Virus record (IMG/VR): IMGVR_UViG_3300010151_000098
Coordinates: 1-29,244 of that record
Direction: 5' to 3' (one strand)
Length of the DNA: 29,244 nt
From: a virus
A program made the position numbers and the translations under genes. The notes below the pieces were generated by a model, which saw only the letters and a program-made list of their open reading frames with translations, searched no databases and was not told where the DNA came from. Below, one piece after another: positions 1 to 7,280 of the stretch (its first letter is position 1; every line of letters begins with the position of its first letter).

Positions 1-18
1 CTACCACACACTTCGACA

Positions 19-1653
19 TTAGAAAGGCACCTCCTCATCTGTTGTATTCTCTGCGTCAAAAGGATTATCTATCTGACTCATCCTTCCTGTCTCTTTGTCA
101 TAGTAAAGATATGAAGCAATACCAACATCACCTGTGTATCTGTTCTTCAAGATACGAAGGACAGTAGTGTTAGCCTCTACCTCATCAGTTGCTTGTTGAT
201 TTCTTTCCAAGCCAATACAACTGTCACTAAGATGTGCAATACTAGCACTTCCTCTAAGGTGTGACAAGGTAATTTCTTTACCATTCTCATGTCCAATATC
301 ACCTGATGGTCTACGCAAGTGAGATACCAAGAGCAATCCACATCCTGTTTCTTCCACAAGACTACGAAGCTTGGTCATTAGAATATCAATTGACTTACGT
401 TCATCACCAAATTGTTCTTGACCTGATACCAAGATAGACAAGTGATCAAGAATAATCCAACGGCACTCAAGAGCCTTTGCCATGAACCTGACTCGATTAA
501 GTATCTCATCGTTACCTATCGAACCAAAGTGATCAAAGGCAAAGAACCTTCCTGTACCTAGTGTATCTTTCTGAAACTTGAGTAGGTCTTTCTTATCAAA
601 CTGATCTCGTACTTCCTTGATGTACAGCCTAGCATTAGCCTCCACTGCCATGATGTTAAAGGCTGTAGACCTGATACTTTCTTCCATAGCCAAAACACCA
701 ATGTTATCCTTGGTACTTTTCAAGAGATGATGCATCAACTCTCTGATGATACTAGACTTACCCATGCCAGCACCACTGGTAAAGGTTACAAGCTCTCCTG
801 TCCTCATGCCATAGGTCTTATCATTCAGACCAGACCAAGGATACAGGCACGTTTCAAAATGTGCTTCATCATACAAAGAATCTTGTAAAGAATCCAGATT
901 GATAATACCTGCTGGTGTAAATGGTTTAGCATTCCACCATTCTTCTGTAAACTTCTGACGCTTATTCATCTTGAGATATTCATTTGCATCTTTGTATTCA
1001 AGATGAATGATGCGACACTTATTAGGCTCAAAGAGTTGAGCTACTTTCTCTGCTGCTTCCCTTCCAGGCTTATCAGAGTCGAAGCATAGAACAACATTCT
1101 CAAAGCTGTTGAGATATTCAAAGGCACTCTTGCAATCACGCAGAGCAGCTTGCGCTCCTGACTTGATAGATACTGTGGGCCACTTCGATCCAAGTAATTC
1201 ATAAGCAGACATAGCATCTAGCTCACCTTCACACACAGTTACATACTTTCCTCTGGGTGTGAAGATATCTTGACCAAACAACCCTGCATTCTGAATGTTA
1301 CCTTCAGACCAATACTTTTTACCTTCTACTTGCTTGACCTTATTACCTACATATTCTCCCTTTGAATCATAGTACTGATATATGTGATGAGTAATTGTAT
1401 TACCACTAGTCTTTACAAAGGTATTAAACTTCTTACACGTAGCCTTACTAATCTTACGATCATCAATTCCTTTTAGTTCTCCTACTGTAAAGCCTTCTTT
1501 CTTATTCTGCATAGGTACAACCACTTGTTCAGTTCCTTCTTTAAAGTGTGTATCACAAGAAAAGCAATGAGAGTATCCTTCTGAGTGGCTAACATTAGCA
1601 TCGCTAGACCCACACTCAGGACACTCTCCTCGTTCTAACCATTTACCAGACAT
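19..1653 (-). CDS. T7 gp4-like DNA primase-helicase
   Basis: Bifunctional replication protein, 544 residues (T7 gp4A has 566), that would prime lagging-strand synthesis and unwind DNA as a hexameric ring. Visible parts: an N-terminal zinc ribbon with C11, C14, C30 and C33; a TOPRIM primase core with the acidic EGELDA motif (E142) and the DSD pair (D192, D194); a linker; then a RecA-like DnaB-type helicase with Walker A GAGMGKS (294-300), Walker B WIILDHL (about 400) and LLLVSHLRRP further on. The ATG at 1653 has an AGGA ribosome site 8-9 nt upstream (TTAGGAATTAAAT-ATG). It is the last leftward gene in the window, separated by 2 nt from the gene before it. No DNA polymerase is seen here and would be expected further left. 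Domain order and motifs make the call secure. Confidence 0.95.
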   Translation of the reverse strand: MSGKWLERGECPECGSSDANVSHSEGYSHCFSCDTHFKEGTEQVVVPMQNKKEGFTVGELKGIDDRKISKATCKKFNTFVKTSGNTITHHIYQYYDSKGEYVGNKVKQVEGKKYWSEGNIQNAGLFGQDIFTPRGKYVTVCEGELDAMSAYELLGSKWPTVSIKSGAQAALRDCKSAFEYLNSFENVVLCFDSDKPGREAAEKVAQLFEPNKCRIIHLEYKDANEYLKMNKRQKFTEEWWNAKPFTPAGIINLDSLQDSLYDEAHFETCLYPWSGLNDKTYGMRTGELVTFTSGAGMGKSSIIRELMHHLLKSTKDNIGVLAMEESIRSTAFNIMAVEANARLYIKEVRDQFDKKDLLKFQKDTLGTGRFFAFDHFGSIGNDEILNRVRFMAKALECRWIILDHLSILVSGQEQFGDERKSIDILMTKLRSLVEETGCGLLLVSHLRRPSGDIGHENGKEITLSHLRGSASIAHLSDSCIGLERNQQATDEVEANTTVLRILKNRYTGDVGIASYLYYDKETGRMSQIDNPFDAENTTDEEVPF

Positions 1654-1655
1654 AT

Positions 1656-1886
1656 TTAATTCCTAATAATAGACTTACCAAAATAATTTGTAAGTACTGT
1701 TCTAGTATGAGACTTTTGAGGTGCAGTAACATATGGATATATCCACACAACTTTACCATCTTCTTTGACACAAAGCATTCCTCCTTTCTTTTTATTAAAT
1801 TTAAAATAAGCATCATAGTTTAATGCTTGTAATAAAATAACTTTATTTATTATATCTTCAATCAAAGTCTTGCAAAGCCTGTTCAT
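1656..1886 (-). CDS. small hypothetical protein
   Basis: 76 residues from the ATG at 1886. A TTG at 1907 would add seven residues, but neither start has a good ribosome site. Its first 29 nt overlap the end of the preceding gene, so translational coupling is likely. The product is basic and has a short beta-like core (MLCVKEDGKVVWIYPY). No family recognised. It lies directly upstream of the primase-helicase gene, which has its own ribosome site. Confidence 0.6.
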   Translation of the reverse strand: MNRLCKTLIEDIINKVILLQALNYDAYFKFNKKKGGMLCVKEDGKVVWIYPYVTAPQKSHTRTVLTNYFGKSIIRN

Positions 1887-2046
1887 ATAAGGTTTCAGCG
1901 AACTCAATCTTGTCGCTCATGATTTCTTTTGTTTCTTGTCTGGCTAATTTCTTAGCTTCTTTACTATCATATCCTTCTTGTTTGTATTGTCTCGTCAGAG
2001 ATCGAAAGACCTGTCGCTCTTCCTTATCCCATAGATTTTTAGTCAT
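1858..2046 (-). CDS. small charged hypothetical protein
   Basis: 62 residues, highly charged and predicted helical (MTKNLWDKEERQ start). I chose the ATG at 2046 over an upstream in-frame ATG at 2100 because GAGG lies about 9 nt before it and because the longer version would run far into the preceding gene. It overlaps that gene by 8 nt and the next gene by 29 nt. No family recognised. Confidence 0.65.
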   Translation of the reverse strand: MTKNLWDKEERQVFRSLTRQYKQEGYDSKEAKKLARQETKEIMSDKIEFAETLYEQALQDFD

Positions 2047-2284
2047 CTTCTTGATCCTCATTGTCATTGTTAGGTAAGTTAGGAAAGTAATCTTTAACAA
2101 ACTGAATTATCTCTGCTTGTTTGTGAGGATCATATCCATTCTCAGCCATGAATGAGAACAAAATATAGACACAATCCTGCCACTCTTCTTCAGAAACCTC
2201 ACAATAGATTACCTGATCTCTTTCTTCTATCGTCGCCTTGATAGAAACAAAGTCAAATACTTTACAAAAACTATCTTCAGTCAT
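2039..2284 (-). CDS. small acidic hypothetical protein
   Basis: 81 residues, acidic, with a C-terminal run of Asp, Glu and Asn that resembles DNA-mimic or disordered tails. Its ATG overlaps the TGA of the upstream gene as ATGA, so the two are translationally coupled. No conserved motif recognised; function unknown. Confidence 0.7.
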   Translation of the reverse strand: MTEDSFCKVFDFVSIKATIEERDQVIYCEVSEEEWQDCVYILFSFMAENGYDPHKQAEIIQFVKDYFPNLPNNDNEDQEDD

Positions 2285-2496
2285 TTCAAATCTAACTCTG
2301 CTTGATTTTTATCTGGTTCTTTTTTAGTATCACTCCATCGATTATCAGTAAGATGTTTTATTCTTTGATGAGCTTTCTGTAATTGTTCTTGTAACTCTCT
2401 TACATTTCTTTGTAATATATTATTTTCTCTTAATAGATCATCTTCATAACCCATATCATATACTCCAGTATATAGTAAGTCTTTAACTCTACCCAT
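2281..2496 (-). CDS. small coiled-coil protein
   Basis: 71 residues. Residues about 18-50 form a Leu-rich heptad pattern (ENNILQRNVRELQEQLQKAH) typical of a short parallel coiled coil, so it is probably oligomeric. The ATG at 2496 follows an AGAGAGG ribosome site. A sigma-70-like promoter (2517-2545) sits just upstream, in the gap after the lysin gene, making this the first gene of a sub-operon with the acidic gene 2039-2284. Function unknown. Confidence 0.75.
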   Translation of the reverse strand: MGRVKDLLYTGVYDMGYEDDLLRENNILQRNVRELQEQLQKAHQRIKHLTDNRWSDTKKEPDKNQAELDLK

Positions 2497-2516
2497 AATA
2501 ACCTCTCTTTAAACGA

Positions 2517-2545
2517 ATAGTAGCATAGATTTTCAGGTTAGTCAA
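2517..2545 (-). promoter_or_regulatory. sigma-70-like promoter, leftward
   Basis: On the minus strand TTGACT (2540-2545), a 17-nt spacer and TACTAT (2517-2522). TGC precedes the -10, which fits the extended -10 pattern. The -35 overlaps the end of the lysin gene, and predicted transcripts start near 2510, just before the ribosome site of the coiled-coil gene. Confidence 0.5.
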
Positions 2546-3005
2546 CATAGAAAATGTGTGTTCCTATTTGTTCTAGTCTTTCCATGCTGTTAGTCCAGGA
2601 GGGAGACACATAACTGGCATGATAATGTGTGGCTCCCAAGGTTGAAAGTAAGGTAACACCTTCTAAGGCTAGAGAAGATACATGATAAGCTGTATCTAAA
2701 GCTTTCTTCTCAATAGAGGACCATTCTTTTTTACCATCGCAGTAGTAACTGAACGCACATTTATTTCTTACTATGTTTCCCTTCCAATACTTACCAGCAT
2801 GTACAACTTTACATATTGTATTAGGAAATTTTGAAAGATTAGCACGTTCAATTATTACATTGGCTACTGCCAACTGTCCTGTAAAAGATTCAGATCGAGC
2901 CTCATGATAGACTGCCTCTACTAAACAGTTCAGTTGTTTATCTTCTTCAGCATAAGCCAGAGAAGAAAAGAAAAGCATACCTAATATTATATAAATTTTA
3001 TACAC
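2538..3005 (-). CDS. SleB/CwlJ-type cell wall hydrolase (endolysin)
   Basis: Peptidoglycan hydrolase for host lysis, 155 residues. The N-terminus is a Sec signal (hydrophobic residues 4-17, then SLAYA before the charged EEDK), so export does not need a holin pore. The catalytic-domain signature begins EAVYHEARSES (about 30-40), followed by G-QLAVANVIIERA, typical of the SleB/CwlJ hydrolase family; E35 is the likely catalytic Glu. The start is GTG at 3005, preceded by GGGAG at good spacing. The next ATG would cut the signal in half. It overlaps the upstream gene by 8 nt. Whether the signal is cleaved or acts as a signal-anchor cannot be told from sequence. Confidence 0.88.
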   Translation of the reverse strand: MYKIYIILGMLFFSSLAYAEEDKQLNCLVEAVYHEARSESFTGQLAVANVIIERANLSKFPNTICKVVHAGKYWKGNIVRNKCAFSYYCDGKKEWSSIEKKALDTAYHVSSLALEGVTLLSTLGATHYHASYVSPSWTNSMERLEQIGTHIFYVD

Positions 3006-3204
3006 GCCATGCTCCCATCTCCAGCCCTACTCTTTCTCTTTGTAAGGCTTGCAAGTCATTGATTATGTTGTTTAAATCAGAAACGCTTTTCTTTTTCATG
3101 TCTTCAATAATTTTTCTCTTTCCTTTCACATCACAGTTTTCGTTTACTATACTTAATGTATTAGATACATCTTGTAATGATCGTATTAAATTAGTAAGGT
3201 TCAT
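2998..3204 (-). CDS. small helical protein upstream of lysin
   Basis: 68 residues, mostly helical, amphipathic and without a membrane segment (MNLTNLIRSLQDVSN start). It has an excellent GGAGG ribosome site, which overlaps the stop codon of the 16-codon ORF before it. It overlaps the lysin start by 8 nt. Position suggests a lysis-cassette accessory, but nothing in the sequence proves it. Confidence 0.7.
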   Translation of the reverse strand: MNLTNLIRSLQDVSNTLSIVNENCDVKGKRKIIEDMKKKSVSDLNNIINDLQALQRERVGLEMGAWRV

Positions 3205-3213
3205 ATTAACCTC

Positions 3214-3264
3214 CTATATAAGGTCAATCAAGTATTGAATTAACATAGCCAATAAGTCTGCCAT
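3214..3264 (-). CDS. putative 16-residue hydrophobic peptide
   Basis: A 17-codon ORF, MADLLAMLIQYLIDLI, behind a strong GAGGAG ribosome site 6 nt from the ATG. Its TAG is fused to the GGAGG of the next gene (TAGGAGG), a typical coupling arrangement. The peptide is an amphipathic or membrane-active helix. Being two genes upstream of the lysin, it could be a pore or antiholin-like element, or merely a translational leader. This is inference. Confidence 0.4.
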   Translation of the reverse strand: MADLLAMLIQYLIDLI

Positions 3265-3274
3265 AAGAATCTCC

Positions 3275-3463
3275 TCAATGTAGTCTCCACACATGGATAT
3301 CATTTTCTTCCTGGTCTTCAGGATCAAGATTCCATAGTAACTCTAGCAACTCACATGCATCTTCCCTTGAAGAGAATACTTCTAGTTTATTTCCCCTTGC
3401 GTTGGGAAGAGCATGTAAGTTTTCCAGTGTAGGTTCACCTTCAATCTGTACTATGATAAACAT
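3275..3463 (-). CDS. small hypothetical protein
   Basis: 62 residues, acidic in its C-terminal half (LDPEDQEEND), with MFIIVQIEGEPTLENLHAL as N-terminal beta strand and helix. The ATG at 3463 has only a weak AGGT site and lies inside the preceding gene, so it is probably coupled. Function unknown. Confidence 0.6.
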   Translation of the reverse strand: MFIIVQIEGEPTLENLHALPNARGNKLEVFSSREDACELLELLWNLDPEDQEENDIHVWRLH

Positions 3464-3626
3464 CTTTAGACCTACACTTTCTTTTATTATTTTCTTTCTT
3501 TTTATCAGGTACTACTTGATGCTTCCTCCTTTGTTCCCAGTAAGGATCACGAAAACTAATACGCTCTACCTTCCTACGCCTATTAGTTAAATACTTTAAG
3601 GGAATCGATGTACTGATTGTATTCAT
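3441..3626 (-). CDS. small basic phage protein
   Basis: 61 residues, very basic (RRRKVER, KKKENNKRKCRSK). The central DPYWEQRRKHQVVPDKKK resembles a class of short basic phage proteins carrying a VVP-x-KK block. I recall this pattern but cannot name a family. The ATG at 3626 has GAGGAG upstream, inside the preceding gene (44-nt overlap). It may bind nucleic acid. Confidence 0.6.
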   Translation of the reverse strand: MNTISTSIPLKYLTNRRRKVERISFRDPYWEQRRKHQVVPDKKKENNKRKCRSKDVYHSTD

Positions 3627-3792
3627 GTTCCCACTCCTCTAGTTCATTGTTTAATATTCTATTACAATCTCTTACTGATACGTCTGTAATAGATGTTGCG
3701 TCACTATGTCGCAGGATAATACTATCCAAAGGTTCTCCACATACAGTATCCTGCGATAAGTTTATCTGTATATGATCATGAAACTTAAACAT
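3583..3792 (-). CDS. small hypothetical protein
   Basis: 69 residues, acidic towards its end (LEEWEHEYNQYIDSL). The ATG at 3792 follows AGGAG at good spacing. A promoter with a perfect TATAAT lies immediately upstream, making this the first gene of a short transcription unit leading to the lysin. No family recognised. Confidence 0.7.
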   Translation of the reverse strand: MFKFHDHIQINLSQDTVCGEPLDSIILRHSDATSITDVSVRDCNRILNNELEEWEHEYNQYIDSLKVFN

Positions 3793-3814
3793 ATTACTCT
3801 CCTATGGTTTATAT

Positions 3815-3843
3815 ATTATATCATACTTACTAAAGAAGTGCAA
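3815..3843 (-). promoter_or_regulatory. extended -10 promoter, leftward
   Basis: On the minus strand TGATATAAT gives a perfect -10 (3815-3820) with the extended TGn element. TTGCAC (3838-3843) stands 17 nt upstream as a weak -35. It lies in one of the few gaps of the left arm, directly before the gene 3583-3792 and upstream of the lysin cluster. Confidence 0.6.
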
Positions 3844-3847
3844 TCAC

Positions 3848-4030
3848 CTACCTTGAAAAGCAGATAGATGCTTCTTGAACATCTTGATCTTCATAATTAG
3901 TAATGAAAGAAATCATGATAGAGCTTACAACTTCTCTGTATTCTACTTGAGAATACTTGCTGATGTCAATCTCTTTAACAAGGTCAATCATTCTAAGCGT
4001 GTCTGATAAAGGTACTTCTGATTTCCACAT
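3848..4030 (-). CDS. small hypothetical protein
   Basis: 60 residues (MWKSEVPLSDTLRMIDLVKE start), helical. The ATG at 4030 has GGAGG about 9 nt upstream, in the 4-nt gap and last codons of the preceding gene. Last gene before the promoter at 3815. Function unknown. Confidence 0.65.
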   Translation of the reverse strand: MWKSEVPLSDTLRMIDLVKEIDISKYSQVEYREVVSSIMISFITNYEDQDVQEASICFSR

Positions 4031-4034
4031 ACGA

Positions 4035-4232
4035 TTATTCCTCCATTCTCTTTTCTGCTTTCCCTAAAACAGATTGATGCTCAGCAATGGTCCTAAAATC
4101 ATCCATTGCTTTAGAAAGTTGTACTATTAACTGTGGGATTTCCTCTTCACTTACAATAATTTGGTCGCCCCATAATTCATCTGTCAGATAGACAGTGTTG
4201 GGTTGACCATCACTTACCTTTACATTAAGCAT
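4035..4232 (-). CDS. small hypothetical protein
   Basis: 65 residues from the ATG at 4232. An ATG two codons earlier (4238) lies only 2 nt from the AGGAG site, too close, whereas 4232 is 8 nt from it. The sequence has a beta-rich first half (VKVSDGQPNTVYLTD) and a helical, charged C-terminus. Coupled to the upstream gene, whose TAA is at 4238-4240. Function unknown. Confidence 0.65.
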   Translation of the reverse strand: MLNVKVSDGQPNTVYLTDELWGDQIIVSEEEIPQLIVQLSKAMDDFRTIAEHQSVLGKAEKRMEE

Positions 4233-4237
4233 ATTCA

Positions 4238-4591
4238 TTACTCCTTTGTTTCTGAATCAATAACACGTAGACAATACAAAGCATTAGTTCTCATGGCACT
4301 TCTCAAGGTACATTGTACTTCTCCTTTCTCTATCTGTTTAGTAGAATGAATCTTGATAGCATCTTCAAAATAAGTCCAACGACCTAAGCTAATATGTTTA
4401 CCTATTAAAGTTCTGATTTCATCGTTACGATAACCACCATATCCTGGACCAATAGGTTCTAGTGGTGGTAGTTCTACATCTTCTTCATAATCATAATCGT
4501 TATAAGTTATACCACTGATCGTTACTGTGGGTAACAAGGTGGGACTAAAGTCTTTGCTTTCTGTATTCCAATCCTTAAAAAAACTAAACAT
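4238..4591 (-). CDS. hypothetical protein
   Basis: 117 residues. The start at 4591 (MFSFFKDWN) is supported by an AGGAG site; an in-frame ATG at 4624 lies inside the preceding gene and lacks one. It contains an acidic Tyr/Pro/Gly-rich stretch (DYEEDVELPPLEPIGPGYGG, about 35-54), probably disordered, then a compact alpha/beta C-terminal part. No family recognised. Confidence 0.7.
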   Translation of the reverse strand: MFSFFKDWNTESKDFSPTLLPTVTISGITYNDYDYEEDVELPPLEPIGPGYGGYRNDEIRTLIGKHISLGRWTYFEDAIKIHSTKQIEKGEVQCTLRSAMRTNALYCLRVIDSETKE

Positions 4592-4601
4592 ATTCTTTCT
4601 C

Positions 4602-5291
4602 CTAATGTTGGGATAAGTGTACAATTTGTTGACGTTGAATAGTATGCTGACTGAAGCAACCAGCTTTGCAAGTATCGCAATGTCCTTTCAGTTTCTTATG
4701 AGTCTTGGGACATAGAAATACTTTCTTCTCAGTGGCTGGACTATGTGTCAAGGTATCATCTCCATAGAACATAATATTCCAGCCAGTATCTTCCAGCATC
4801 TTCCATTCTTCTGTAGTATTAGATGGATCAACACTGGCATTGATAGCAATGTTCTTGATAGGGAATAGAACATCTTCTATCAAAGTCTTGAGATGAGGAT
4901 CACGCCATGCTCTGGTAGGCACCCACCATGCTGTATCAGGATTATCCTCTACCATTTCCTTGACCTTGAATACATCTGCTATGTTAGCAAAGGCTTCACC
5001 TCTAGTCTTGAGACGTACTCGCTTGGTTTGCTTATGCTTACGTTTCAGAAATGGTTTGACAGAAAGAGGATCAAGGTTCTGCCAGATACTCTCTACCCTG
5101 TCATCCCTGTCATGCATCTTGGGATAGAGTTTATATAACTTATTATTGAAACAAGTATTAGAACAGAACTCTGTCTTGTGTATGCATGATCCTTGATGGT
5201 TCAAGGTATCATTGATGGGTCGATCAGTGGCGAACTGTCCTATGTCCTCACACCAACGAAATAGATCAGCAAGTTCTTTGTTCGTAGTCAT
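4602..5291 (-). CDS. Gp88-like Cys-rich phage protein
   Basis: 229 residues. Cysteine clusters sit at both ends: CIHKTEFCSNTCF near residue 36 and CPKTHKKLKGHCDTCKAGC near residue 196, with WWVPTRAWRD and IAINASVDPSNTTEEW between. This resembles the mycobacteriophage Gp88-type proteins, which carry an N-terminal CxxxC block, a T-R patch and an AS-x-D strand. That resemblance is from memory and not exact. The cysteines could bind zinc or an iron-sulfur cluster. Function unknown in all members I know. It has a plausible start at 5291 next to the upstream gene (12-nt gap). Confidence 0.6.
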   Translation of the reverse strand: MTTNKELADLFRWCEDIGQFATDRPINDTLNHQGSCIHKTEFCSNTCFNNKLYKLYPKMHDRDDRVESIWQNLDPLSVKPFLKRKHKQTKRVRLKTRGEAFANIADVFKVKEMVEDNPDTAWWVPTRAWRDPHLKTLIEDVLFPIKNIAINASVDPSNTTEEWKMLEDTGWNIMFYGDDTLTHSPATEKKVFLCPKTHKKLKGHCDTCKAGCFSQHTIQRQQIVHLSQH

Positions 5292-5303
5292 AATATAAAT
5301 CCT

Positions 5304-5522
5304 CTAAGTAAGATAGTATTGGTTGCCATCATAGATGGTTACATCTACTTTGTCATCTACTTCTTCATTTCTCCATTCATCATCAGACAGTTCACCTGCC
5401 TCATCCTCTGCCTTTAGGCGAATGTATTCTATTTCAGAAGCGTTTAGTTCTCTGTCACTTTCAATCGTGACAGTAGCACTCTGTTGAACAGAGCGATACA
5501 CTGTCACTTGATACTCTTTCAT
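5304..5522 (-). CDS. small acidic hypothetical protein
   Basis: 72 residues from the ATG at 5522, which overlaps the preceding stop as TGATG. The in-frame ATG at 5540 is rejected because the ribosome site GGAAGGA lies within its second and third codons. Sequence: beta hairpin VTVYRSVQQSATVTIES, then an acidic helix and a C-terminal strand. Function unknown. Confidence 0.7.
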   Translation of the reverse strand: MKEYQVTVYRSVQQSATVTIESDRELNASEIEYIRLKAEDEAGELSDDEWRNEEVDDKVDVTIYDGNQYYLT

Positions 5523-5770
5523 CAAACTAGTTCCTTCCAATGTTGAACCTTACCTACAAAGGTAATGTCTGATTCTGTTTCAATCCAAACGTGAGCGCCA
5601 CAAGACAGAGGCTTTTCAGGATTGTAACGTATCCTACATGGACCCTCCACTATTATATCTTTAGCATACATAGTTTCTTTATAAGTCTTACAAGTTAAGG
5701 GCGGTTTTGCATCATTGTTTTTTCTATTAGCTTTGATGACATGCTGGTTGACATGGATTATTTTCTTCAT
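5522..5770 (-). CDS. conserved small phage protein (HVNQHVIKAN type)
   Basis: 82 residues. The N-terminal HVNQHVIKANRKN, followed by PPLT and, further on, a GP-R-Y-P-KPLSCGAHVWIET block, matches a small protein I recall from many proteobacterial phages and prophages; its function has not been assigned to my knowledge. The single Cys in PLSCGA is part of the conserved block. Start and stop both overlap neighbours (ATGA with the upstream gene, TGATG with the downstream one), so three genes are translated as a coupled set. Confidence 0.75.
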   Translation of the reverse strand: MKKIIHVNQHVIKANRKNNDAKPPLTCKTYKETMYAKDIIVEGPCRIRYNPEKPLSCGAHVWIETESDITFVGKVQHWKELV

Positions 5771-5949
5771 CTCTCTTTACTCCAGTAGTTATCTTCAAGG
5801 TAATTATTTACCTGATCTTGACCGTAAGTTTTAAACATTTTTCCTAACCATTCATGGCTTTGTCTGCCATTAATAATGTGTTGGCCCCATCCATTAGGAG
5901 CAGATCGTAAAGCGTTCACATATTTCTCAGCATCTTTTTCTATACTCAT
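5767..5949 (-). CDS. small hypothetical protein
   Basis: 60 residues from the ATG at 5949 (MSIEKDAEKYV), preceded by GGAGAGG. An ATG at 5973 adds eight residues but has no such site. Contains WGQHIINGRQSHEWLGKMF. Function unknown. First gene of the coupled set 5304-5949. Confidence 0.65.
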   Translation of the reverse strand: MSIEKDAEKYVNALRSAPNGWGQHIINGRQSHEWLGKMFKTYGQDQVNNYLEDNYWSKER

Positions 5950-6007
5950 GATACCTCTCCAAAACCGTGACAAATGGACAGTTTAAAGACATGTCCAGGT
6001 CTGTAGG

Positions 6008-6205
6008 TTAAGCCATCAAACGATAGCGTGTGTACGTCTCTCCTTCAGGGCTTGTTGCTTTGATAGGAATAATATCATGTCCCATCTTACGCAGTCGAGA
6101 GATGGTGGCAGTAAGATTCTCTGCCCATCCACGTTCGATAGCAGTCTTGCGCGTGACACGATTACGCTTACGCAAGGCTCGTAGTACTTTACTTTCTGCT
6201 GACAT
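6008..6205 (-). CDS. small helix-turn-helix protein
   Basis: 65 residues, basic. The pattern KVLRALRKRNRVTRKTAIER, then a helix ending in ISRLRKMGHDI, then a strand pair ending YTRYRLMA is a compact winged helix-turn-helix, as in the short phage HTH_39-type proteins (helix, turn, L-R-x-x-G-H, wing). Probably a DNA-binding regulator. Start ATG overlaps the preceding TAA (TAATG), with AAGGAG 9 nt upstream. The 58-nt gap after it holds a short inverted repeat TGGACA/TGTCCA (5975-5997), which could be its operator (speculative). Confidence 0.7.
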   Translation of the reverse strand: MSAESKVLRALRKRNRVTRKTAIERGWAENLTATISRLRKMGHDIIPIKATSPEGETYTRYRLMA

Positions 6206-6405
6206 TATTTAATCTCCTTAAATAAGTTGTTCCATTCTTCATTTGTAATACCTGATTTAATAAACTCTCGATCAGGTGCCGAGACTTGAGGCATGGCATC
6301 TTGAATAAGTAAACCATTCTGCCATGCATCCAGTTGTTGGACAGATACATCTATATCTTTAGTGGTGATGTTACCTGTCACTAAACTTTTCTTTGTAATT
6401 AACAT
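6205..6405 (-). CDS. conserved small phage protein (LIQDAMP type)
   Basis: 66 residues with the signature LDAWQNGLLIQDAMPQVSAP, DREFIKSGIT and EEWNNLF. I recall this ordering (T-K/R-K-S, a D-x-DV strand, W-x-G-x-L-IQ-AMP, L/S-ADEREF, SGI-EEW) from many phages, usually in small accessory or replication clusters; role unknown. Overlaps the upstream gene by 7 nt. Confidence 0.75.
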   Translation of the reverse strand: MLITKKSLVTGNITTKDIDVSVQQLDAWQNGLLIQDAMPQVSAPDREFIKSGITNEEWNNLFKEIK

Positions 6406-7280
6406 GCTTCAAGTTCCTTCCACATTTTATGGTTCAACATCTTCTTGACTTGATCTTCTCTAGTTACCTTGGTGGTGTGAGCTTTTGATCCTTCCTTTCC
6501 ACCATATTCTGGATGACTAGACCAATAGGTTGCTGCTTGATATGCAGTCCACAGTGTACCCTCATTACGTTGAGCATACTTCTCATACCTACCTTGTCCC
6601 AAGAGATATCTATTCTCTTCATCAAATATCTTCATGAGATTAGATAGTTTCTTCTTGTTGGCTACCTGCTCACGCTTAACATTATCCTGACGATGGGCAA
6701 GCGTCTCTGTGAATAGATCAATAGCAGTGTCACGTTTGATAGGTGTATTGTACCACCTCTGCATTTGTTCCATGCCATCTCCTGCTATGTACTCAGCAGC
6801 AGTCCTAATCTTAGCGGCAAACTGTGGGACAGAGAAGTTCTTTGTATGCTTTCCATACACATATCCTAATACATTTCCTGACACTAAACTATTATAACAG
6901 AATGATCTAAATGCTCCTACATATCCATTGTTAGACCATGTACTGTTATGACTTGTCCTGAATTTAAACTCAGGCACGACCACATCTCCTTCAGATATCT
7001 CCATAGGATGTGCAGGAAATTTAGTGATTAGTTCTAGCCTAGCTCCTCCATCGTAAGACTTTGTTTCAAACTCTGCATCTGTCAGGTCTAGTCCTGATTG
7101 ATTTAGGGCTTCCTCTACTGCATCTGTAATTTCCAGGTATTGAGTTGGTGTATACTGCTCACTCACAATAGCAAGAGTCTCCCCTGTATCTTTTCGACGC
7201 AATCCTACTCCAATGTCAGTAGGTACATCTGTTAGGTGAAACTTCTCTACTTGGAAATTTACTACATCATGATTAAACAT
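6399..7280 (-). CDS. DUF932-type phage/plasmid protein
   Basis: 293 residues, the second-largest leftward product. It matches the DUF932 (phage/plasmid-like TIGR03299) family pattern: an early VGLRRKDTGETLAIVSEQYTP segment, a central GGARLELITKFP, then R-T-S-H-N-ST and FRSFCYNSLVSGN, then a helical tail with Y-N-T-P and the LWTAYQAATYWSSH segment. Family function is unknown; members are common in phages and plasmids near replication genes. AAGGAG stands 9 nt upstream of the ATG at 7280, and it overlaps the upstream gene by 8 nt. Confidence 0.8.
   Translation of the reverse strand: MFNHDVVNFQVEKFHLTDVPTDIGVGLRRKDTGETLAIVSEQYTPTQYLEITDAVEEALNQSGLDLTDAEFETKSYDGGARLELITKFPAHPMEISEGDVVVPEFKFRTSHNSTWSNNGYVGAFRSFCYNSLVSGNVLGYVYGKHTKNFSVPQFAAKIRTAAEYIAGDGMEQMQRWYNTPIKRDTAIDLFTETLAHRQDNVKREQVANKKKLSNLMKIFDEENRYLLGQGRYEKYAQRNEGTLWTAYQAATYWSSHPEYGGKEGSKAHTTKVTREDQVKKMLNHKMWKELEAC

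Noticed and set aside
5975-5997. TGGACA/TGTCCA inverted repeat as a terminator
   Set aside because: Only 6 bp with an 11-nt loop and no U-run; at best a weak operator.
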